From Gammaproteobacteria bacterium (lineage in GTDB: Bacteria; Pseudomonadota; Gammaproteobacteria; Burkholderiales; Rhodocyclaceae), in NCBI GenBank assembly GCA_018819515.1, contig JAHJPX010000007.1:62001-126000 (forward strand): a DNA stretch of 64,000 nucleotides, written 5' to 3'. The position numbers and the translations under genes are program-made. Under the pieces are notes generated by a model. It had not been told where the DNA came from, searched no databases, and was given only the letters and a program-made list of their open reading frames with translations. Shown one piece after another: positions 51,343 to 63,275 of the stretch. Within the stretch, counting starts at the first letter, position 1. Each line of letters starts with the position of its first letter.

Positions 51343-52960
51343 TGGCCTCGATCATCCGGTTGACCTGCCACTGCTGGGCGATGGACAACAAGTTGTTGAC
51401 CGTCCAGTAAAGCACCAGACCCGCCGGGAAAAACAGGAACATCGCGGTGAAGACGATGGGCATCATCATCATGATCTTCGCCTGCATTGGATCGGGCGGC
51501 GCCGGATTAAGCTTGGTCTGGATCAGCATGGTCGCGCCCATGATCAACGGCATGACGAAGTAGGGATCCTTGGTCGAAAGGTCGGTAATCCAACCGACCC
51601 ACGGCGCTCCGCGCATTTCGACGGTACCCATCAGCACCCAGTACAGCGCGATGAACACGGGTATCTGGACCAGAATCGGCAGGCATCCGCCCAGCGGGTT
51701 CACCTTCTCCTTCTTGTACAACTCCATCATTTCCTGATTCATTCGCTGCTTGTCGTCGCCGTACGCTTCCTTCAGTTTTTGCAACTTCGGTGTCAGCAGG
51801 CGCATCTTCGCCATCGACTTGTACGATGCCGCCGACAGCGGGAAGAATGCCGCCTTGATGAGCACCGTCAGCAGGATGATGGACCAGCCCCAGTTGCCGA
51901 CGAACGAATGGACCCACTCCAGCACCCAGAAAATCGGCGCCGCAATCACCGTCAGCCATCCATAGTCAACCACCAGATCAAAGCCCGGCGCAATCTTCGA
52001 AAGCTTGTCCTGCTCCTGCGGACCAGCGTAAAGCGGCATGCTCACCCTGCCCGTCGCTTGCGGTGCAATGGAAGCCATCGGCACAATCACGCCCGCTGCA
52101 AACAGATCCTTGCCGACTTCCCGCAAGAAGAACTCGCGCTCGCCTTGCCCAGGCAACCAGGCCGAAACGAAGTAATGCTGGACCATCGCCACCCAGCCAT
52201 TGTCGGTCTTGCCGGGAACCTTGCCCTTGCCCTTCGCGGCATCCTCGAACGACACCTTCTGGAACTTGTCGGCGTCGGTGTAGAACGCGGGGCCGGTAAA
52301 GGTCATCATCATGCTGTTGGCGCCTTCGGGGGGCTGGCCGTCGCGAATCAGCTGAAAGTAGGCGAAAGGCGCGATCGCTTCGGTTCCACCATTGGTAACG
52401 TCGTACTCGACGTCGATCAGGTAGTTGTCGCGCTTGAATACATAGGCCTTGACCACGGTTGCGCCGTCCGCCAAGGACGCCGTCAGCCGTACCCGCAGCT
52501 CCTGCTCCCCATCCTTCATCTCCACACCACTGGCAGGCAACTGCCAGATGGTCTTGTGGTTCGGCAGCCCCGGACCAATCAGTCCGCCTTGGGCTGCATA
52601 GGAATGCTTGGTTTCAAACAAGACGAAATTATTTTCCCTGTCGCCCGTCGCCTTGTGGCGCTTGAGCTCCAGGCGGGTAAGATCGCCGCCTTGGGCGGAA
52701 ATCTCCGCCACGAACAGGTCGGTAGTGACGACCATCCTGGCGGCCGTATCGACAGGGGCTGCCGTACCGGCGACTGCGGGAATGGTGTCGACAGATGGCA
52801 CCGGCACAGGTGCCGCAGCATCCCCGGTAGACTTCGTCAAAGCCGTGGTTGCCGGGGCATTCGCCACCGGCACGGGTGTTCCCTGCTTCTGCCATGCTTG
52901 CCAAAGCATGAAAAGCGAAAACGAAAAAACCAGAAACAGGATCAGACGTTGGTTATCCAT
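51323..52960 (-). CDS. yidC: Membrane protein insertase YidC
   Basis: 545 residues. TM1 near the N-terminus ([19 protein letters not shown]), Ala/Pro/Thr-rich linker, large periplasmic P1 domain (about 60-340), then the conserved insertase core ([60 protein letters not shown]). Inserts and folds inner-membrane proteins, including Fo subunit c. Ends overlapping mnmE by 20 bp. Confidence 0.97.
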   Translation of the reverse strand: MDNQRLILFLVFSFSLFMLWQAWQKQGTPVPVANAPATTALTKSTGDAAAPVPVPSVDTIPAVAGTAAPVDTAARMVVTTDLFVAEISAQGGDLTRLELKRHKATGDRENNFVLFETKHSYAAQGGLIGPGLPNHKTIWQLPASGVEMKDGEQELRVRLTASLADGATVVKAYVFKRDNYLIDVEYDVTNGGTEAIAPFAYFQLIRDGQPPEGANSMMMTFTGPAFYTDADKFQKVSFEDAAKGKGKVPGKTDNGWVAMVQHYFVSAWLPGQGEREFFLREVGKDLFAAGVIVPMASIAPQATGRVSMPLYAGPQEQDKLSKIAPGFDLVVDYGWLTVIAAPIFWVLEWVHSFVGNWGWSIILLTVLIKAAFFPLSAASYKSMAKMRLLTPKLQKLKEAYGDDKQRMNQEMMELYKKEKVNPLGGCLPILVQIPVFIALYWVLMGTVEMRGAPWVGWITDLSTKDPYFVMPLIMGATMLIQTKLNPAPPDPMQAKIMMMMPIVFTAMFLFFPAGLVLYWTVNNLLSIAQQWQVNRMIEASGLKAK

Positions 52961-52978
52961 GGTGGCTCAACAAATTTC

Positions 52979-53203
52979 TCAAGGAACAGGATCATAACCG
53001 CCGGGATGCCAAGGATGACAGCGCCCAACCCTACGAACGGCCAACCAGAGACCCCGGATGATCCCGTGACGCTCCAGGGATTCGACCGCGTACTCCGAAC
53101 AACTTGGCTGAAAACGGCAGCTACGGCCAAGAAACGGGCTGATGCCGTACTGATAGGCCCTGATAAGCCAAACCAACGGCTTTACCCTCCACCCACCGTT
53201 CAT
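52979..53203 (-). CDS. yidD: Membrane protein insertion efficiency factor YidD
   Basis: 74 residues with the signature [20 protein letters not shown] and [20 protein letters not shown] small amphipathic membrane-associated protein that aids YidC. An internal GTG (VKPLVWLI) is an alternative start. Overlaps rnpA by 4 bp. Confidence 0.94.
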   Translation of the reverse strand: MNGGWRVKPLVWLIRAYQYGISPFLGRSCRFQPSCSEYAVESLERHGIIRGLWLAVRRVGRCHPWHPGGYDPVP

Positions 53204-53595
53204 CGGCTCACCTTCCGCAACAACCCGTCAACATCCTGTCGCCAGGAACGACGCCGGGCCGCATCCACCCTTTGCCCCGCAGGCAATGGAACTGCGACAA
53301 GCCGCAATACGATATCGACCTGAGGTAGAGTCCGGATTGCGTTGCGAAACGACTCACGCGCCAAACGTTTCAGCAGATTGCGCAATACAGCATGTTTGGC
53401 GAAGCGCTTCGGAACAATCAAACCAAAACGCGCCCCAACGGTCCCACTTCCAAGAATGACCGACTGGCGGGTCCGCCAGCGTACTTCAAAACAGCCTCCG
53501 CGAGCCCTCCCGCGACCATCCATAACGGCAGCAAATTCATCGGGCCGGTGAAGGCGGTCAAGGGCACCAAACCCTTGCTCACGCCGGCACACCAT
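53200..53595 (-). CDS. rnpA: Ribonuclease P protein component
   Basis: 131 residues from ATG 53595; the frame extends to 53694 but would make an unusually long protein that overlaps rpmH. The hallmark RNR-like helix is slightly atypical: [19 protein letters not shown], preceded by FGLIVPKRF. Forms RNase P with the rnpB RNA for tRNA 5' maturation. Confidence 0.9.
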   Translation of the reverse strand: MVCRREQGFGALDRLHRPDEFAAVMDGRGRARGGCFEVRWRTRQSVILGSGTVGARFGLIVPKRFAKHAVLRNLLKRLARESFRNAIRTLPQVDIVLRLVAVPLPAGQRVDAARRRSWRQDVDGLLRKVSR

Positions 53596-53632
53596 CGCTG
53601 CGCCGTCCTGCTTGCTCTTAGCTTGGGAGCAC

Positions 53633-53767
53633 TTAAACGCCGAGGCGTTGACGCCCCTTGGCCCGGCGGGCGCGAATAACGGCGCGACCACCACGAGTGC
53701 GCATCCGCACCAGGAATCCGTGCGTGCGCTTGCGCCGCACTACCGAAGGTTGATAAGTCCGTTTCAT
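53633..53767 (-). CDS. rpmH: Ribosomal protein L34
   Basis: 44 residues: starts [20 protein letters not shown] and ends [10 protein letters not shown], with the canonical internal [15 protein letters not shown]. Too short for ordinary ORF cut-offs. First gene of the rpmH-rnpA-yidD-yidC-mnmE unit and divergent from dnaA, as in most proteobacteria. Confidence 0.98.
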   Translation of the reverse strand: MKRTYQPSVVRRKRTHGFLVRMRTRGGRAVIRARRAKGRQRLGV

Positions 53768-53989
53768 GATCTTGTTCTCTTAAGAGAAACGCGCGATTAC
53801 ATCTTCGCGGCCGATCTTTGTCAAGGCCAATTTTCCGCTATCCTTGTGGATAACTCCTATCGAACCCGCTAGAATCCCCTACGAAAATTCATCCTGCCAT
53901 ACTGAACATCGCAACAAAAAATATAGTTTTTTATATTAATCAATAATATACACAAATAACACGTGGTTTCACCCGGCGACGATACGACA
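53768..53989. other. rpmH-dnaA intergenic region with DnaA box and AT-rich tract (origin candidate)
   Basis: 222 bp without a gene. A perfect DnaA box on the minus strand lies at 53844-53852 (TGTGGATAA on the plus strand). A strongly AT-rich tract spans ~53913-53960 (AACAAAAAATATAG, then a run of T and ATATTAATCAATAATATA), a candidate duplex-unwinding element. It must also hold the divergent rpmH and dnaA promoters. Confidence 0.7.
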
Positions 53990-55351
53990 ATGGACGACTT
54001 CTGGTCGCGCTGCTTGACCGACTTGCAGGAAGAACTGCCTTCACAGCAGTTCAATTCCTGGATTCGATCCCTCAGGGTTGAATTGGCCGGTCCCGGCCAG
54101 GTTCGTCTGCTCGCGCCCAACCGGTTCGTACTTCAATGGGTCAGGGAACGTTACCTGCATCGTATCGAAAACCTCTTCAAGGAATACCATCCCTCGGGAG
54201 AGGGTATTACTCTCTCTCTCGACGAGAACGTTCATATTTACGAACCAACTTCAGAAGAGCGCTCTACTGATTCCGGCGAAAAGGCCGCGACAAGTGCGCC
54301 GATAGCGAAGATTGGCGATCCCGTATACGAGAAGACGCGGCTGAATGTCGATTTCACCTTCGACACATTAGTCACCGGTCGCTCCAACGATCTCGCTCGC
54401 GCTGCAGCGCAGCAAGTTGGCATGAACCCGGGAATTTCCTACAACCCTCTTTTCGTTTATGGTGGCGTAGGGTTGGGTAAGACGCACTTGGTACACGCGC
54501 TCGGAAATGAAGTCTGGGCACATCACCCCGGAAAAATCATCCGCTACGTTCATGCCCATGACTACATCGCTGACGTCGTACGCGCGTACCAACAAAAAGC
54601 CTTCGAAACCTTTAAGCGTTACTACTGTTCGCTCGACCTGTTGATCATCGACGACATCCAGTTCCTGAATGGCAAGGATCGCACGCAGGAAGAGTTCTTC
54701 TTCGCCTTCAATGCACTGATTGAAGCGAAGAAACAGATTGTCATCACTTGCGACACCTATCCGAAAGACATTCACGGTCTCGAAAACAGGCTCATCTCCC
54801 GTTTCGACTGCGGGCTGACAGTACAGGTTGAGCCGCCGGAACTGGAAATGCGTGTCGCGATATTGAAGAAAAAGGCTGAAATGATGGAAGCCTCCCTGGG
54901 TGACGACGTTGCCTTTCTGATTGCCAAGAATCTTCGTTCCAACGTTCGCGAACTTGAAGGCGCCCTCAACCGTGTTATTGCCTTCGCTCGCTTCCATAAC
55001 AAGGAACTGAATATCGAAGTTGCCAAGGAAGCGCTGAAAGACGTTATTGGCGCCCACAATCGTCAGGTCACCCTGGAATTGATCCAGAAGTACGTATCGG
55101 ACTACTACAAAATAAAAGTCGCCGACATGTATTCACAGAAAAGAACCCGCGCCATCGCCAGGCCCCGCCAGATCGCCATGTGGCTATCACGTGAACTGAC
55201 GCCGCACAGCCTGCCGGAAATTGGTGACGCCTTCGGTGGCCGCGACCATACCACTGTCCTCCACGCTTGCCGAACCATCAACGACCTGCGCGGCAAGGAT
55301 GGCCAACTGAACAACGACCTGCACGTCCTCCTTCAATCGATCAAGGGATAA
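53990..55351 (+). CDS. dnaA: Chromosomal replication initiator DnaA
   Basis: 453 residues from ATG 53990 (MDDFWSRCLTDLQEELPSQQ); a GTG at 53963 is possible but adds nine non-conserved residues. Domain I ~1-85, short linker, AAA+ domain with Walker A GGVGLGKT at 158-165 and Walker B DLLIIDDIQF, domain IV with the signature FGGRDHTTVLHACRTI. Initiates replication at oriC. Base composition is visibly less GC-rich than the flanking genes. Confidence 0.98.
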   Translation: MDDFWSRCLTDLQEELPSQQFNSWIRSLRVELAGPGQVRLLAPNRFVLQWVRERYLHRIENLFKEYHPSGEGITLSLDENVHIYEPTSEERSTDSGEKAATSAPIAKIGDPVYEKTRLNVDFTFDTLVTGRSNDLARAAAQQVGMNPGISYNPLFVYGGVGLGKTHLVHALGNEVWAHHPGKIIRYVHAHDYIADVVRAYQQKAFETFKRYYCSLDLLIIDDIQFLNGKDRTQEEFFFAFNALIEAKKQIVITCDTYPKDIHGLENRLISRFDCGLTVQVEPPELEMRVAILKKKAEMMEASLGDDVAFLIAKNLRSNVRELEGALNRVIAFARFHNKELNIEVAKEALKDVIGAHNRQVTLELIQKYVSDYYKIKVADMYSQKRTRAIARPRQIAMWLSRELTPHSLPEIGDAFGGRDHTTVLHACRTINDLRGKDGQLNNDLHVLLQSIKG

Positions 55352-55552
55352 CGTCTAATAGTGCTATCAATAATTGTGAGTAACTCGCGATCAATAGGTC
55401 GCCGCAAAAACAATCCACATTCATCCACAATCCTTCAACAGCAATTCAGCTAGGGTTGTGTCACTTGCATCCTTATAATTATTAATCCTATTTTGCTGTT
55501 ATCCACATCAATAACCACTATTCATCATCATTATCAAAGGGAGATATAAAGA
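55352..55552. other. dnaA-dnaN intergenic region with DnaA boxes (origin candidate)
   Basis: 201 bp, AT-rich. A perfect DnaA box TTATCCACA at 55499-55507, a one-mismatch box TCATCCACA at 55421-55429, and a weaker CAATCCACA at 55411-55419. The dnaN ribosome-binding site AAGGGAG is near its 3' end. Together with the region upstream of dnaA this is the likely bipartite oriC. Confidence 0.7.
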
Positions 55553-56656
55553 ATGCTCCTGTATAAGGGTTCACGCGATCAAATTCTGGCGCCTCTGCAA
55601 TCGGTTTGCGGAATCGTCGAAAAACGTCATACCTTGCCTATCCTTTCGAACGTCTTGTTGGAAAAGGCCGCCGAACGGCTAACGCTACTCGCTACGGATA
55701 TCGAGATCCAGATTACGACCCGGACCAACGCTGTAGGCAAGGAAAGCATCGCCTTGACCGTTGCGGCAAGGAAGCTGCAGGACATTCTTCGCTCGTTGCC
55801 TGAATCCAGTGAAGTGACCCTGACGCTCGATGACAAGCGGCTACAGGTCAAAGCGAGCAAGAGCCGCTTCAATCTTCAGACCCTGCCGGCGGAGGACTTC
55901 CCGCGGATGTCGATGGCCGACGGTCAAACGACCCGGATCGTCATGACTCAAAAGCAGTTCAGGCATCTGCTCGCACTCGTCCAGTATTCGATGGCACAGC
56001 AGGACATTCGCTACTACCTTAATGGTTTGCTATTGGTCGTCAGCGGTTCGGAAATGCGCGTCGTCGCTACCGACGGCCATCGGCTTGCCTACGCCACTGA
56101 AGCACTAACTGAGAGCCAACAAAATTGCGAAGTCATCGTGCCACGCAAGACCGTGCTGGAATTGTCGCGACAATTGGCGGATAACGACGAACCGCTCGAG
56201 ATTATTCTTACGCCGACACAGGCGCAATTCCGCTTTGGTGACATTGAACTGGTCACCAAACTCATCGACGGCAAGTTTCCTGACTATGAACGAGTCATAC
56301 CGAAACAGCACACAAAACTGCTGACGTTGAAGCGGGACCAGTTGCTGCAATCGCTTCAGCGTGCTGCGATTCTCACCAACGAAAAGTTCCGCGGTGTCCG
56401 CCTGGTGCTTGACGACGGAAGCCTGAAGATCATGTCAACCAATGCGGAGCAGGAGGAAGCGCAAGAGGAAATCGAAGTCGACTATCACGGCGAAAATCTC
56501 GATGTCGGTTTCAACGTCACCTATCTACTTGACGTGCTCAACAACATTTCTACCGAAACCATTCAATGTCATCTTGCCGACGCAAGCTCCAGTGCCTTGT
56601 TCACACTTCCGGACAATGAGCGCTTCAAGTACGTCGTCATGCCGATGCGCATCTAA
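55553..56656 (+). CDS. dnaN: DNA polymerase III beta sliding clamp
   Basis: 367 residues, three repeated clamp domains; starts MLLYKGSRDQILAPLQSVCG and ends SSALFTLPDNERFKYVVMPMRI-like (final VMPMRI is the conserved C-terminus of the hydrophobic cleft). Tethers polymerases to DNA. 12 bp before gyrB; recF is absent from between them. Confidence 0.98.
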   Translation: MLLYKGSRDQILAPLQSVCGIVEKRHTLPILSNVLLEKAAERLTLLATDIEIQITTRTNAVGKESIALTVAARKLQDILRSLPESSEVTLTLDDKRLQVKASKSRFNLQTLPAEDFPRMSMADGQTTRIVMTQKQFRHLLALVQYSMAQQDIRYYLNGLLLVVSGSEMRVVATDGHRLAYATEALTESQQNCEVIVPRKTVLELSRQLADNDEPLEIILTPTQAQFRFGDIELVTKLIDGKFPDYERVIPKQHTKLLTLKRDQLLQSLQRAAILTNEKFRGVRLVLDDGSLKIMSTNAEQEEAQEEIEVDYHGENLDVGFNVTYLLDVLNNISTETIQCHLADASSSALFTLPDNERFKYVVMPMRI

Positions 56657-59146
<2,490 letters not shown>

Positions 59147-59170
59147 GCAAGTGCTGGATGAGTCATTGCG

Positions 59171-59416
59171 ATGAATGATGAACTGGAGATAGTTCGGGAA
59201 TTCCTGAAGGAACGCCTCAGTATCGATCCAGCGAGGATTGTCTCTGAGGCGAAGCTGGAAGAACTTGATATCGATTCGTTGATGTTGCTCGAGTTGTTCT
59301 TCGAGCTTGAGGAAAAGCTCGACGTCAACCTCTCTCAGGATCTGCCGACGCCCAAGACCATTGGTCAGATGATCGAGATCGTCAGGGGATTGAAGAACGC
59401 GCCGCGCGCTGGATGA
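59171..59416 (+). CDS. Acyl carrier protein (first of two)
   Basis: 81 residues, four-helix ACP fold; phosphopantetheine attachment at Ser36 in ELDIDSLMLLELFFELEEKL. Different from FabD/FabF-cluster ACPs (LGADSLD), resembling ACPs of aryl-polyene-type clusters. It begins 24 bp after gyrB and is contiguous with the ketosynthase gene, so it starts the accessory operon at this end. Confidence 0.9.
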   Translation: MNDELEIVREFLKERLSIDPARIVSEAKLEELDIDSLMLLELFFELEEKLDVNLSQDLPTPKTIGQMIEIVRGLKNAPRAG

Positions 59417-60676
59417 GTGAGAGTGAAGCGACGCGTAGCCATTACTGGGGTAGGTCTGGTCAGCCCGTTCGGCGGCGACCGTGAGGACTTTTTTGCCCAT
59501 ATGCTGGCCGGCGAGTCCTGTGTCCGTCACTACACGACCGACGACAAGCCCAGGCCGCTATCCATGCCGGCCGTCCGTTGCGACCGCTTCGATGCCGATG
59601 CCGTACTCGGCAAGGCGCTGTCGTCCACCATGGATCGCTATGCACAGCTCGGCTTTGCCGCTGCCCGTGAAGCCTGGGGCGATGCCGGTTTTAACGCCAC
59701 CGACCGCAGCGAGAAGAACGACTGCGGTGTTTCCTGGGGTACCGCGCTGGGCGGCACGCTAGCCTACGAGCGCGGCTACCGCGACCTTTGGCAGAACGGC
59801 CGCGAACGCGTCTCGCCGCTTTCAGTCGTGCTGGGCATGAACAACGCGGCTTCGGCGCACATGGCCATCCAGTTCGGGCTTGGTAATTCCTGCCTCAGCT
59901 ACACCGTTGCCTGTTCTTCGGCCTCGGCGGCGATCGGCGAAGCCTATCGGCGCATAGCCGCCGGCGATGCCGAGATGATGCTGACCGGCGGCTCCGATGA
60001 CCCGCTCTGCTACGGCGTCGCCCGCGCCTGGGAGGCGCTGCGCGTCATCGCGCCAGGTGACGCCGACAACTCAGTGCGCGCCTGCCGGCCGTTTTCCGCC
60101 GATCGTGCCGGGCTGGTTCTCGGCGAGGGTGCCGCGGCGCTGGTACTCGAAGAATGGGAGCATGCTGTCAAGCGCGGCGCCACCATCCTCGCCGAACTGG
60201 CTGGCTACGGCGCCACCTCGGATCACAGTCATCTGGTGAAGCCGGACGTGCGCGGTCAGGTGCGCGCCATCGAAATGGCGCTGGCCGACGCCAGCCTGGC
60301 GCCGGGCGACATCGACTACGTCAATGCGCATGGCACGGCGACCGCCGAGGGCGACCCCGCCGAGATCGCCGCCTTGCGACACGTCTTCGGCGCTGCCGCT
60401 GCCGGGCTTCCCGTCAGCGGCACCAAATCCATGCACGGTCACATGATGGGGGCGACCGGCGCTGTCGAAGCCGTCATTACGGTAATGGCGTTGCAGCAGG
60501 ACGCGCTGCCGCCCACGGCGCACGTGGAAACCATCGATCCTGCATGCACCGGCGTCCGCCACATCCTCGGCGGCGCCTTGCGCGGTACCGGCGCGCGCGT
60601 CGCCCTTTCGAATTCCTTTGCCTTCGGCGGCAGCAACGCCGTGCTGGCGATCCGCAACGACAGGCTTCCTGCCTGA
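59417..60676 (+). CDS. Beta-ketoacyl-ACP synthase (FabF-like, cluster-specific)
   Basis: 419 residues starting at GTG 59417, directly after the ACP stop (a second GTG at 59423 is an alternative). Complete Cys-His-His triad: Cys166 in YTVACSSASAAIGEA, His305 in NAHGTATAEGD, His342 in KSMHGHMMGATG, so it should be catalytically competent and not a chain-length factor. Its position between two ACP genes and away from fabD/fabG marks it as part of a specialised polyene/fatty-acid pathway. Confidence 0.92.
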   Translation: MRVKRRVAITGVGLVSPFGGDREDFFAHMLAGESCVRHYTTDDKPRPLSMPAVRCDRFDADAVLGKALSSTMDRYAQLGFAAAREAWGDAGFNATDRSEKNDCGVSWGTALGGTLAYERGYRDLWQNGRERVSPLSVVLGMNNAASAHMAIQFGLGNSCLSYTVACSSASAAIGEAYRRIAAGDAEMMLTGGSDDPLCYGVARAWEALRVIAPGDADNSVRACRPFSADRAGLVLGEGAAALVLEEWEHAVKRGATILAELAGYGATSDHSHLVKPDVRGQVRAIEMALADASLAPGDIDYVNAHGTATAEGDPAEIAALRHVFGAAAAGLPVSGTKSMHGHMMGATGAVEAVITVMALQQDALPPTAHVETIDPACTGVRHILGGALRGTGARVALSNSFAFGGSNAVLAIRNDRLPA

Positions 60677-60710
60677 CCCGAGTTTCCAACCTCTAGCCAA
60701 AGAGTCGACC

Positions 60711-60992
60711 ATGACCCAGACCACGCCCGGCGACCTGACTGCCCTGATGCACGAAGTGGCGGCAATGATTGTCACCTCCCTGAACCTCGAGATGAGCCCC
60801 GCCGAAATCACGCCGGACACACAACTCTTTGGCGACGGCCTTGGCCTCGACTCGATCGACATTCTTGAAGTCGCGCTGGCCGTGTCGAAACACTACGGCT
60901 TCCAGTTGCGCGCCGACGACGAGCAGAACACCAAGATCTTCACGTCGTTGCGCACCCTGGTCGAGCACATCGCCGCCAACCGGACCAAATGA
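60711..60992 (+). CDS. Acyl carrier protein (second)
   Basis: 93 residues from ATG 60711. Phosphopantetheine site Ser48 in DGLGLDSIDILEVALAVSKH. Longer N-terminus than the first ACP. Clusters of this type carry two ACPs, one for chain elongation and one of uncertain role. Overlaps the next gene by 4 bp. Confidence 0.9.
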   Translation: MTQTTPGDLTALMHEVAAMIVTSLNLEMSPAEITPDTQLFGDGLGLDSIDILEVALAVSKHYGFQLRADDEQNTKIFTSLRTLVEHIAANRTK

Positions 60993-61654
60993 ACGCAGGG
61001 CCGACGGACAGAGAGCCGGAAGCGACTGACCCGATGAACGCCTGGATCATCGCCGCTTTGGCTGCCATCGCCTATGCGGCGCTCGCCCACTACATGAGCG
61101 GCCGGGCGGAAATAGGCGAGTGGACGATCCTGTTCGTCGGCCTGCCGCTGTTGTTCGTCGTCGTCAGCTTTGCGCGGAACATCCGCTGGATGATCCTGGC
61201 TTGCGTTGCGGCCTTCGCTGCCTTCGGCACGCTGGCCTGGCTATGGCCGACGCTGCACAACCCGGCCGGCTGGCTCTACTTTTTCCAGCATGTCGGCATC
61301 AACCTTACGCTCGCCCTGTTCTTCGGACGCACGCTCGTCGCTGGCCGCCGTCCGCTGGTCACAGCGTTGGCCAGCATCGTGCACGAGGAAATGACGCCCC
61401 AACTGATCCGCTATACCCGCCAGGTCACCATTGCCTGGGCGACCTTCTTCGTCGTTTGCGCCGCGCTTTCCGCCGTGCTTTTCTTTTTCGCCTCCGTGGA
61501 GACGTGGTCGCTGTTCGCGAACGTCCTCGCGCTGCCGCTGATCGGCGCGATGTTCCTCATCGAAAACGAAGTGCGCAAGCGCGTACTGCCCAAGCGCGAC
61601 CAGCTCGGCCTTATGGCGACGTTTCGCGCCGTCCGCGCCGCCTTCAAGTCGTGA
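60989..61654 (+). CDS. Polytopic membrane protein, COG4648-like (ApeG type)
   Basis: 221 residues, six or so hydrophobic helices (IIAALAAIAYAALAHYMSG; VGLPLLFVVVSFARNIRWMI; LTLALFFGRTLVAGRRPLVT), ending in a basic tail. The ATGA start couples it to the ACP; an internal ATG at 61034 is an alternative. Homologues occur invariably beside ACP and AMP-ligase genes in aryl-polyene clusters; no enzymatic role is established. Confidence 0.82.
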   Translation: MNAGPTDREPEATDPMNAWIIAALAAIAYAALAHYMSGRAEIGEWTILFVGLPLLFVVVSFARNIRWMILACVAAFAAFGTLAWLWPTLHNPAGWLYFFQHVGINLTLALFFGRTLVAGRRPLVTALASIVHEEMTPQLIRYTRQVTIAWATFFVVCAALSAVLFFFASVETWSLFANVLALPLIGAMFLIENEVRKRVLPKRDQLGLMATFRAVRAAFKS

Positions 61655-62988
61655 GCGCCGACCGATACCCTCTGCTGGCGCACGACGGTCCGGAGCGCAT
61701 CGTCGCCTGGCGGCCCACCGGACCGGTGAGCGCGCATCGCTTCCTGTCCGATGTCCAGCGTCTGGCGGAATTGTTCCCCGCCGGCGGCAACGTGCTCAAC
61801 GTCTGCCAGGACCGCTATCGTTTCATGGTCGGCTTCGCCGCCTGCATCGTCGCCGGCAAGGTCAGCCTGCTGCCGGCGTCGCAGACGCCCGAGGCGATAC
61901 GACGGCTCAAAGAGTACGCCGCAGACGTCTTTTGCCTGCACGACGGCGGCAGCGAGAACCTCGATTTGCCGAAACTCGCGTTTCCCGAACTGCCCGACGG
62001 CGCCATCGAATCCTCGCCCGGGATCGACGCCGACCGCGTCGTCGCGGTGCTGTTTACTTCCGGCTCGACCGGCACGCCGACGGCGCACATCAAGAAGTGG
62101 GGCGCCCTGGCGGCCAGCTCCCGCGGGGAGGCCGAGCGCCTGGACGCAGCGGGCGCCGGCTATTCGCTGGTTGGCACCGTTCCCGTGCAGCACAGCTACG
62201 GCCTTGAGTCGATCATCATGCTGACTTTGCAGGGTCGCGGCTCGCTCTGGAGCGGCTGGCCCTTCTATCCGGCCGACATCGCTGCGGCGCTGGCGGCCGT
62301 GCCGCGTCCACGCCTGCTTGTCACCACTCCCGTGCACCTGCGCACGCTGCTCGATGCCGGCATCGATCTTCCCGCCGTCGACAAACTGCTCTCGGCGACC
62401 GCACCGCTATCCGAACTCCTTGCCCGCGAGGCCGAGGACCGCTTGCGCGCGCCGGTGCACGAAATCTACGGCTGCACCGAAACCGGCCAGTTGGCCAGCC
62501 GGCGCACCGTCGAAGGACCGCGCTGGTCGCCGCTGCCCGGCGTTAGGCTTGAGCAGGAGGGCGACGCCACCTTCGCCCTGGGCGGCAACTGTGGCGTGCG
62601 GCACGCGCTGGCGGATGTCATCGAACTCCACGACGACGACACGTTCTCGCTGCACGGCCGCAACGCCGACATGGTGAACATCGCCGGCAAGCGTACCTCG
62701 CTCGCCTACCTGAATCACCTACTGACCGACATTCCCGGCGTCGCCGACGGCTGTTTCCTGATACCCGACGAGGCGAACGGGAGCAGCGTCACCCGGCTGT
62801 GCGCCTTCGTCGTCGCGCCGACGCTGTCGCCGACGCAGTTGCGCGACGCGCTGCGCCAGCGCATCGATCCGATCTTTTTGCCGCGGCCGACGATCTTCGT
62901 CGACCGCCTGCCGCGCAACGCCACCGGCAAGCTGCCACGCAACGATCTCGTGGCCCTGCTCGATCGCCACAACCGGGGCGCCGAATGA
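61651..62988 (+). CDS. AMP-dependent acyl/aryl ligase (ApeH type)
   Basis: 445 residues from GTG 61651, overlapping the previous stop (GTGA). ANL-family motifs: P-loop VAVLFTSGSTGTPTAHIKKW, EIYGCTETGQLASR, and the C-terminal DRLPRNATGKLPRNDL with the catalytic Lys. Shorter than acyl-CoA synthetases, as expected for a ligase loading a starter (for aryl polyenes a 4-hydroxybenzoate-derived unit) onto an ACP; the substrate is inference. Confidence 0.88.
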   Translation: MSADRYPLLAHDGPERIVAWRPTGPVSAHRFLSDVQRLAELFPAGGNVLNVCQDRYRFMVGFAACIVAGKVSLLPASQTPEAIRRLKEYAADVFCLHDGGSENLDLPKLAFPELPDGAIESSPGIDADRVVAVLFTSGSTGTPTAHIKKWGALAASSRGEAERLDAAGAGYSLVGTVPVQHSYGLESIIMLTLQGRGSLWSGWPFYPADIAAALAAVPRPRLLVTTPVHLRTLLDAGIDLPAVDKLLSATAPLSELLAREAEDRLRAPVHEIYGCTETGQLASRRTVEGPRWSPLPGVRLEQEGDATFALGGNCGVRHALADVIELHDDDTFSLHGRNADMVNIAGKRTSLAYLNHLLTDIPGVADGCFLIPDEANGSSVTRLCAFVVAPTLSPTQLRDALRQRIDPIFLPRPTIFVDRLPRNATGKLPRNDLVALLDRHNRGAE

Positions 62989-63275
62989 ACGCCGTGCGCT
63001 GGACGGTTCCCGCCGACCTTCCCGCCTTCGCCGGCCACTTCCCGGGCCACCCTGTCGTTCCCGGCGTCGTGCTGCTCGATCGCCTGCTCCAGGGCGTGGC
63101 CGCGGCGGGCGAAACCGTCGTCGGCATCGGCAGCGCCAAGTTCCTGAGCCCCGCAGGCCCCGGAGCGACGCTCGACTTTTCCTGGCGACCCGGCGCCGGA
63201 AAGTCGTTGCGCTTCGACATCGCCAACGCCGGCGCTGCGGTCGCCACCGGCACGCTGACCGTGGCAGACCGATGA
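62985..63275 (+). CDS. Hotdog-fold beta-hydroxyacyl-ACP dehydratase (ApeI type)
   Basis: 96 residues, single hotdog domain with the FabA/FabZ helix motif GHFPGHPVVPGVVLLDRLLQ; His in FPGHPVVPG is the catalytic base. Much shorter than FabZ (~150), matching the stand-alone dehydratases of aryl-polyene clusters. Overlaps both neighbours by 4 bp. Confidence 0.87.
   Translation: MNAVRWTVPADLPAFAGHFPGHPVVPGVVLLDRLLQGVAAAGETVVGIGSAKFLSPAGPGATLDFSWRPGAGKSLRFDIANAGAAVATGTLTVADR

Noticed and set aside
51107..53323. 738-residue plus-strand open frame opposite mnmE/yidC/yidD
   Set aside because: Antisense shadow with low-complexity His/Arg/Gln sequence.
53596..53694. Long N-terminal extension of RnpA
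   Set aside because: It would overlap the rpmH gene and add 33 residues not expected for the family; ATG 53595 gives a normal-length protein.
53960..53980. CACGTGGTTTCACC near the dnaA start as a third parS
   Set aside because: It is not palindromic and shares only part of the consensus.
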